Below, piece by piece: positions 33,384-37,682 of a stretch of 37,682 nucleotides of DNA (the stretch's first letter is position 1; every line of letters begins with the position of its first letter). The position numbers and the translations under genes were made by a program. The stretch comes from LSUCC0057 sp048549915 (lineage in GTDB: Bacteria > Pseudomonadota > Gammaproteobacteria > Pseudomonadales > Porticoccaceae). Location: positions 1 to 37,682 of the forward strand of contig JBLYYE010000034.1 in NCBI GenBank assembly GCA_048549915.1, given 5' to 3'. Under the pieces are notes generated by a model that was not told the origin of the DNA, did no database searches, and worked only from the letters and a program-made list of their open reading frames with translations.

Positions 33384-35114
33384 CTAAATTTTGTCGTGAA
33401 TCGCAGGCTCCGGTGTCTCTCCTGGGCGCACCAAAAAGTCAAAATCACACCCTTGATCGGCACCATTTACATGCTCGACGAATAGCGATCCCCAACCGCG
33501 CACATAGTGGGGTTTAGGCGCCTTCCAAGACGCTCTCCGCTCTTCCAACTCAGCCTCGCTTACCAACATGTTAAGCGTCCGCTCTGCGACATTGAGTTCA
33601 ATCTCATCGCCAGTTTGTACCAGTGCCAGTGGACCGCCGATCCAGGATTCTGGGCTTATATGCAAAACACAAGAACCAAAACTGGTGCCACTCATGCGCG
33701 CATCACTGAGCCTCAGGACATCTCGCACGCCTTGTTCAGCCAGCTTCTTGGGGATCGGCATCATACCGTTTTCAGCCATACCCGGTCCGCCCTGCGGACC
33801 ACAGTTGCGCAATACCAATACGCTGTCGACGGTGACATCTAAATCATCGCTGTGAATACGTGCCACCATATCGGCGGCATCCTCGAAAACCAGCGCGGGT
33901 CCGCGATGGCTCATCAATGCGGGCGTTGCTGCACTGGGTTTAATTACCGCGCCATTGGGGGCCAGATTGCCACTCACCACGGCCAACGCCTCAGTTGCCA
34001 CTGGGTTATCGAGTGGTCTGATCACCTCGGCGTCATCTACTCGCGCGCGATCAATAACAACGGCCATGCGCTCGCCTAGAACGGTGCGCTGCTGAGTATC
34101 CAGCAAAGATTGAAGCTGCACCAACAGTGCGGGAAGACCGCCGGCATCGGCAAATTCGTGCATCAAATATTGGCCAGAAGGTTGAACATTCGCCAACACC
34201 GGCACACTGCGTGCCGCCGCGTCGAACTGCTGGAGCGTAAAATCGTGGCCGGCCCGGCGCGCAATCGCGATCAGGTGAATGGCCGCATTGGTCGACCCCC
34301 CCAGTGCGAGATTGGCCTTAACAGCGTTTTCTATCGCACCGCGGGTAAGTATGTGACTGGGGCGCAGATCCTCCCAAACCATATCGACAATCCGCCGCCC
34401 CGCCGCCGCTGCAAGCTGGTGTCCTTTGGAGGCTGTAGCTGGCACCGATGACGCACCCGGCAACGAAAAACCCAGCACTTCGGCCAAGGCCGTCATCGTT
34501 GAAGCGGTTCCCATCACATTACAGGTCCCCGGGCTGCTCCATATTTTCTCTTCGATAGTCTGCCACTCACTGACTGGTAGACGCCCAGCAATGAGTTCTG
34601 GCGCCCAGCGGAACGGACCCGTACCACTGCCGAAACTTTCACCGCGGTAGCGTGCCGAGTTGGTAAATCCTGCCGGACAGAATATAGCCGGAAGATCTGC
34701 ACTGATCGCGCCCAGCAAAAGACCGGGGGTCGTTTTATCGCAGCCACCCAACAGAATTGCGCCATCAACAGGCTGAGCTCGCAACATCTCTTCAGTCTGC
34801 ATCGCCAACATGTTGCGATAGAGCATTGCCGAGGGCTTTAAATAGCCCTCACCGAGTGACATCGCCGGCAACTCAACCGGGTAACCACCCGCCTGCCAAA
34901 CACCGCGTTTAACCGCCTCAGCGCGCTCGCGCAGGTGAGCGTGACAAGGATTCAAATCACTCCAGGTATTAATAATGCCAATGACCGGCTTACCTTCAAA
35001 TTCTTCGCGGCTAAGACCAGCCTGCAGAGCGTGAGCGGTATGTTCTGCATCCATGGGTGTACCGCCAAACCAGCGTTGACTGCGCAATTTTTTTTCGTTG
35101 TGTTCTCTGCTCAT
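33384..35114 (-). CDS. IlvD/Edd-family dehydratase, sugar-acid type
   Basis: A 576-aa Fe-S dehydratase. Cluster cysteines Cys57 (NPCHAH), Cys125 (GGCDKTTPG) and Cys198 (GTCNVMGTASTM), Lys127 for carbamylation and metal binding, and the catalytic Ser in SDARMSGTSFG are intact. RSQRWFGG at the N-terminus, GIINTWSDLNPCHAHLRERAEAVKRG and ELPAMSLGE match L-arabinonate-type dehydratases better than dihydroxy-acid dehydratase of branched-chain synthesis. The substrate is therefore probably an aldonic acid, giving a 2-keto-3-deoxy acid. No sugar catabolic genes flank it, so the pathway cannot be deduced. GGAAG lies before ATG 35114. Confidence 0.87.
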   Translation of the reverse strand: MSREHNEKKLRSQRWFGGTPMDAEHTAHALQAGLSREEFEGKPVIGIINTWSDLNPCHAHLRERAEAVKRGVWQAGGYPVELPAMSLGEGYLKPSAMLYRNMLAMQTEEMLRAQPVDGAILLGGCDKTTPGLLLGAISADLPAIFCPAGFTNSARYRGESFGSGTGPFRWAPELIAGRLPVSEWQTIEEKIWSSPGTCNVMGTASTMTALAEVLGFSLPGASSVPATASKGHQLAAAAGRRIVDMVWEDLRPSHILTRGAIENAVKANLALGGSTNAAIHLIAIARRAGHDFTLQQFDAAARSVPVLANVQPSGQYLMHEFADAGGLPALLVQLQSLLDTQQRTVLGERMAVVIDRARVDDAEVIRPLDNPVATEALAVVSGNLAPNGAVIKPSAATPALMSHRGPALVFEDAADMVARIHSDDLDVTVDSVLVLRNCGPQGGPGMAENGMMPIPKKLAEQGVRDVLRLSDARMSGTSFGSCVLHISPESWIGGPLALVQTGDEIELNVAERTLNMLVSEAELEERRASWKAPKPHYVRGWGSLFVEHVNGADQGCDFDFLVRPGETPEPAIHDKI

Positions 35115-35161
35115 AGAATATCTTCCAATAAATGGTGGATCGCATAATTACCCAATTAATT

Positions 35162-35177
35162 TGACAGCAAAGTGTCA
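35162..35177. promoter_or_regulatory. Inverted repeat between dehydratase and methyltransferase genes
   Basis: TGACA-N6-TGTCA lies in the 121-base divergent gap, and its left arm is part of a TTGACA that could serve as a -35. It is the only palindrome I see in this gap and could be an operator. Confidence 0.3.
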
Positions 35178-35235
35178 TTAACAAAAGCTAGAAGCTGACA
35201 ATTGAGTCGTCGTCAAGATCGGGTAAACTGCGATA

Positions 35236-35883
35236 ATGGCGATCTCGGACAAACATCTGTTAACACTTCACGGCGTTCACGCCCTTCGTGCCAGCCATCC
35301 GGCTGCCCGAAGGCTTAAACGCCAACAGGCAGGGCACCGTGCCCATGGCAACAAGGTCTGGCTATCCAGTTTCGTACTGCTCGACTATCTTTACGATAAT
35401 CCCCTCCCGAACGGCATCGCAGCGCTGGATTTAGGCTGCGGATGGGGATTTAGCTCAGCTTTTATGGCCAAACAGTTTGGCGCCGATGTTACAGCGGTTG
35501 ATATTGACGACTCCGTCGAGCCTTTTGTCAAACTTCAGTGTGAGATCAACGATACACAAGTGCACTTTAGTTGCACCCGCTTCGAAAAAATTACAGGGCG
35601 TGAGCTTGGCAGACATCACACTATCATTGGTGCCGACATCTGTTTTTGGGATGAGCTCGCCGATACACTCTACAACTTAGTTCGCCGCGCTCTGCGCAGC
35701 GGCAGCCAGCAAATCATTATCGCCGACCCCGGCCGGCCACCATTTTGGGCGCTAGCAGAGCGCGCCATGCTGCAGCTTAATGGCCGCAGAGGTATAACAG
35801 TTGAAATTATCAGCCGTCGCGTACACACACCTATTAAGACCGAAAAGTATCTGCTAAAAATATCCTCACAATCCCTAGCGTAA
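35236..35883 (+). CDS. Class I SAM-dependent methyltransferase
   Basis: A 215-aa methyltransferase. Motif I is LDLGCGWG (64-71) and the acidic SAM-ribose end is VTAVDIDD (about 85-92). Post-motif IGADICFWDELADTL and IIIADPGRPPF resemble the METTL/nicotinamide-N-methylase-like (COG3897) branch, which includes protein lysine methyltransferases. The N-terminus is basic (HPAARRLKRQQAGHRAHGNK). The substrate is unknown. ATG 35236 lacks a clear Shine-Dalgarno. It is 13 bases upstream of the crotonase gene and probably co-transcribed with it. Confidence 0.85.
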   Translation: MAISDKHLLTLHGVHALRASHPAARRLKRQQAGHRAHGNKVWLSSFVLLDYLYDNPLPNGIAALDLGCGWGFSSAFMAKQFGADVTAVDIDDSVEPFVKLQCEINDTQVHFSCTRFEKITGRELGRHHTIIGADICFWDELADTLYNLVRRALRSGSQQIIIADPGRPPFWALAERAMLQLNGRRGITVEIISRRVHTPIKTEKYLLKISSQSLA

Positions 35884-35896
35884 CAAGAGAATTCTT

Positions 35897-36718
35897 ATGC
35901 CAAGCACCGTCTCATTATCCATTGAAGATCACATCGCCGAAGTGCGCCTCAACCGGCCGGAAAAGCTCAACGCACTCAATCCGACCATGTTTGAGGAGCT
36001 CACTGAAATTGCCCTGCAGCTTGCGGATAATCGCGATGTGCGCGCTGTGCTTTTGTGCGGCGAGGGCCGCGCATTCTGTGCAGGGCTAGATCTCGCCAGC
36101 CTAGAGATGGACGAAGAGTTCTTGGCTCCTTTCCGCCACGGCAGCAGCAACTATCCGAACCGTTTTCAGACTCCCGCCTACCTTTGGAAGCGTATCCCAG
36201 CACCGGTTATCTGCGCACTGCAGGGAGCAGTATTTGGTGGTGGCTTACAAGTGGCTCTAGGCGCGGATATCCGCATTGCCCATCCAGACAGCAAGCTCTC
36301 AGTTATGGAGATAAAATGGGGCATTATTCCCGACATGAGTGCGTCGCAAACACTGCGCGATCTGGTGCGGCTGGATATCGCCAAACGACTCACTTTTACT
36401 GGGGAAATTGTCTCCGGCAGCGAAGCGGTAGAGCTCGGGCTGGCCACCCAGCTCAGCGACAACCCCTACCAAGAGGCCATGGCAATGGCGCGCACCATCG
36501 CCGAGAAGAACCCGCAGGCAATCGCTTTAGCCAAAGCGCTTTACGAGCAGAGCTGGCATGGCGATAGCAGTGCTGGACTCAAGCTAGAGGAGACGTTGCA
36601 GAGCCATGTCATCGGCTCCAGCAGCCAAGATGAAGCGATCTCCTCGCAAATGGAGAAAAGAACCGGCAGATTTGCCCCTCGAAGCTTTACCAGTTTTGAT
36701 GAGTTAACTAAAAGTTAG
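35897..36718 (+). CDS. Crotonase/enoyl-CoA hydratase family protein
   Basis: A 273-aa crotonase-fold enzyme acting on acyl-CoA thioesters. Oxyanion-hole regions FCAGLDLASL (60-69) and AVFGGGLQVALGADI (111-125) are present. Of the two catalytic Glu of classical enoyl-CoA hydratase, the first position is Gln118 (GGGLQ), while the second is retained as Glu138 (SVMEIKWGIIPDM). This pattern fits the PRK07509-like subgroup, so hydratase activity is not assured; isomerase or other chemistry is possible. AAGAGA precedes ATG 35897. It converges on hicB. Confidence 0.88.
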   Translation: MPSTVSLSIEDHIAEVRLNRPEKLNALNPTMFEELTEIALQLADNRDVRAVLLCGEGRAFCAGLDLASLEMDEEFLAPFRHGSSNYPNRFQTPAYLWKRIPAPVICALQGAVFGGGLQVALGADIRIAHPDSKLSVMEIKWGIIPDMSASQTLRDLVRLDIAKRLTFTGEIVSGSEAVELGLATQLSDNPYQEAMAMARTIAEKNPQAIALAKALYEQSWHGDSSAGLKLEETLQSHVIGSSSQDEAISSQMEKRTGRFAPRSFTSFDELTKS

Positions 36719-36731
36719 CAAGCCAGTAGCA

Positions 36732-37214
36732 TTAGCGCTGACCTTTTCGCGCTGCAGCGGCTCTTTTGGAGACGGCTTTACCGGGTTTTCTGGCTACCTG
36801 GCTGACATTTAAAACAGCGCTCTTCGCGGCACTGCGTTTTCTCGGTAATATTTTCTTAGAAGCCTGTCTCAGCCCCGCATTAAAACTGAGCTGATTAACG
36901 ATGTGCTGATTTAAACTGACCACTTCGTCATCAGCCTGCTCAGCTAAAAGACGATGTAACGTTTTCGATAGGCGCAGAGTAATCCGACCGCTGAACTCAA
37001 CATTAGATATAGCCGGTTCAGGCATCGACCTACCCTCCTGCTTAAAAATCTCTGCCGTAGTTTCAATAGTATCGATCGCTAAATCGTAGGCCTCTGTGTG
37101 ACTATCGGCATACTCAGCGACATCGGGTAGCTCTTTGATCCTCGCCTCATAACAGAGCTCACCTTCGAAGTGGCCTCGCTTAATTGATATCGTGTAATCC
37201 GATGGCTGCAACAT
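36732..37214 (-). CDS. hicB: HicB-family antitoxin with basic C-terminal tail
   Basis: A 160-aa putative antitoxin. The N-terminal partial RNase H-like HicB domain (YTISIKRGHFEGELCYEARIKELPDVAEYADSHTEAYDLAIDTI, 7-50) is followed by a ribbon-helix-helix segment (GRITLRLSKTLHRLLAEQA..., about 76-110) for DNA binding. Residues 119-160 form an unusual Lys/Arg/Ala-rich tail (about 14 basic residues in 42), like histone H1-type proteins. ATG 37214 is chosen because GAGGAG lies seven bases upstream; GTG 37220 overlapping the hicA stop would be too close to it. It should neutralise HicA and repress the operon. Confidence 0.85.
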   Translation of the reverse strand: MLQPSDYTISIKRGHFEGELCYEARIKELPDVAEYADSHTEAYDLAIDTIETTAEIFKQEGRSMPEPAISNVEFSGRITLRLSKTLHRLLAEQADDEVVSLNQHIVNQLSFNAGLRQASKKILPRKRSAAKSAVLNVSQVARKPGKAVSKRAAAARKGQR

Positions 37215-37216
37215 AA

Positions 37217-37516
37217 TCACTCTCCTCTTACGACCAGGTAATCCTCTAAGGCAAATTTGTGCATCACTACGGTGCGAGCTATCTGCTTGATGTAATGCGC
37301 TTTTATCTGAGAATTTTTACCATGGCCGCAATTAAAACTACTGCTAATAAAGTCGGGTAGCTGCTGGTGTGTATACACCTTGTGCCCACCCTTTTTGCCC
37401 TCTCTCACATCAAAGCCAAGAGAACTAAGTAGCCCCACCACATCCGCGCAACGCAGGTTACTTGATTTCTGGCGCAATTCGATCAGTACGTCATCTAATA
37501 AAATTTTAGCAGACAT
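37217..37516 (-). CDS. hicA: HicA-family mRNA interferase toxin
   Basis: A 99-aa putative toxin of the HicA dsRBD-like fold. It contains LRCADVVGLLSSLGFDVREGKKGGHKVYTH, where His45 in GGHK is the predicted catalytic residue for mRNA cleavage, followed by FNCGHGKNSQIKAHYIKQIAR. It is longer than typical HicA (60-80 aa) because of about 20 extra N-terminal residues. It is first in the operon, with hicB starting two bases after its stop. There is no good Shine-Dalgarno before ATG 37516, where an inverted repeat lies instead; low toxin translation would suit the system. Confidence 0.85.
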   Translation of the reverse strand: MSAKILLDDVLIELRQKSSNLRCADVVGLLSSLGFDVREGKKGGHKVYTHQQLPDFISSSFNCGHGKNSQIKAHYIKQIARTVVMHKFALEDYLVVRGE

Positions 37517-37517
37517 A

Positions 37518-37537
37518 TGACACCATATGTAGTGTCA
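37518..37537. promoter_or_regulatory. Inverted repeat operator candidate for hicAB
   Basis: TGACAC-N8-GTGTCA is a perfect 6-bp-arm palindrome directly before hicA ATG 37516. Two CATATG copies (37514-37519, 37524-37529) overlap it. Upstream on the minus strand TACAAT (37555-37560) and TTGAGG-16-TATTTT are possible promoter elements. HicB RHH binding here would block transcription. From 37538 to the window end I see no further gene. Confidence 0.5.
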
Positions 37538-37682
37538 CTTTAAAAATATTTTTCATTGTAGAATCCTCAAAATCTAAAAATATTACTCAATCCACGGTAA
37601 AGCTTAGATGTGAAATAGCTAAGCCGCACTTTTAGGCCGAACTGAATGGGCAAGAAATTAAAATTGACGGCGAGAGGATGAA

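Noticed and set aside
36055..36567. 170-aa plus-strand open frame
   Set aside because: Alternate frame of the crotonase gene; Arg/Gly-rich translation typical of a shadow frame.
37644..37682. Start of a further gene at the right edge
   Set aside because: The ATG at 37644 opens only 11 codons before a stop, and ATG 37678 lies directly against GAGAGG with no spacing.
1..37682. CRISPR array, prophage, insertion sequence or att sites
   Set aside because: No regularly spaced repeats, transposase, integrase or phage structural genes were found; the tRNA-Ser shows no duplicated 3' end in the window.

Overview
The window is a stretch of core chromosome from a marine-type gammaproteobacterium. Evidence for this is the complete Na+-translocating NQR operon with its accessory genes apbE and nqrM, LexA with E. 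coli-type CTGT-N8-ACAG boxes, LolCDE, CsiV, a two-domain type QueF, and a TatD that follows E. coli TatD closely. The order sth, nqr, gap, mfd, csiV, nagZ, lexA, topA resembles, from memory, a Pseudomonas aeruginosa chromosomal block. Assignment to a Cellvibrionales/Porticoccaceae-like lineage is an inference; there is no rRNA or marker phylogeny here. I see no prophage, insertion sequence or CRISPR array.

Layout. 1-5841: tRNA-Ser(GGA), a YadG/YadH-like ABC exporter translationally coupled to queF, a divergent ogt-like alkyltransferase gene with a DUF2062 membrane protein, then lolE and lolD. 5831-15647 (minus strand): a long co-directional run nqrA-B-C-D-E-F, apbE, nqrM, sthA, lolC, lolD, lolE, so the sodium pump, its flavinylation and iron-maturation factors, a transhydrogenase and lipoprotein export lie head to tail. 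15899-21054: a long-form GAPDH gene divergent from mfd. 21067-25432: csiV, then convergent plsC, an mscS-type channel gene and nagZ. 25433-26725: a 315-base leader/intergenic region, a small acidic DUF6763-like protein and a LOG-family protein. 26788-28704: lexA with two SOS boxes, followed by three small minus-strand genes (thioredoxin-like ferredoxin, an 81-aa unknown, a DUF6586-like protein) lying behind topA. 28710-33370: topA, a membrane-anchored unknown, a universal stress protein and tatD. 33384-36718: an IlvD/Edd-type sugar-acid dehydratase, a methyltransferase and a crotonase. 36732-37516: a HicA/HicB toxin-antitoxin pair whose HicB carries a very basic tail.

No large new system is apparent. 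The most interesting signals are regulatory. An intrinsic-terminator-shaped hairpin sits inside the signal-peptide codons of apbE just behind nqrF. An exact 11-bp direct repeat brackets the predicted nqr promoter. A structured leader with a ribosomal boxA-like element lies before the small DUF6763-like gene. A perfect inverted repeat sits at the hicA start. All functional assignments rest on motif reading and remembered family features; no database search was run.
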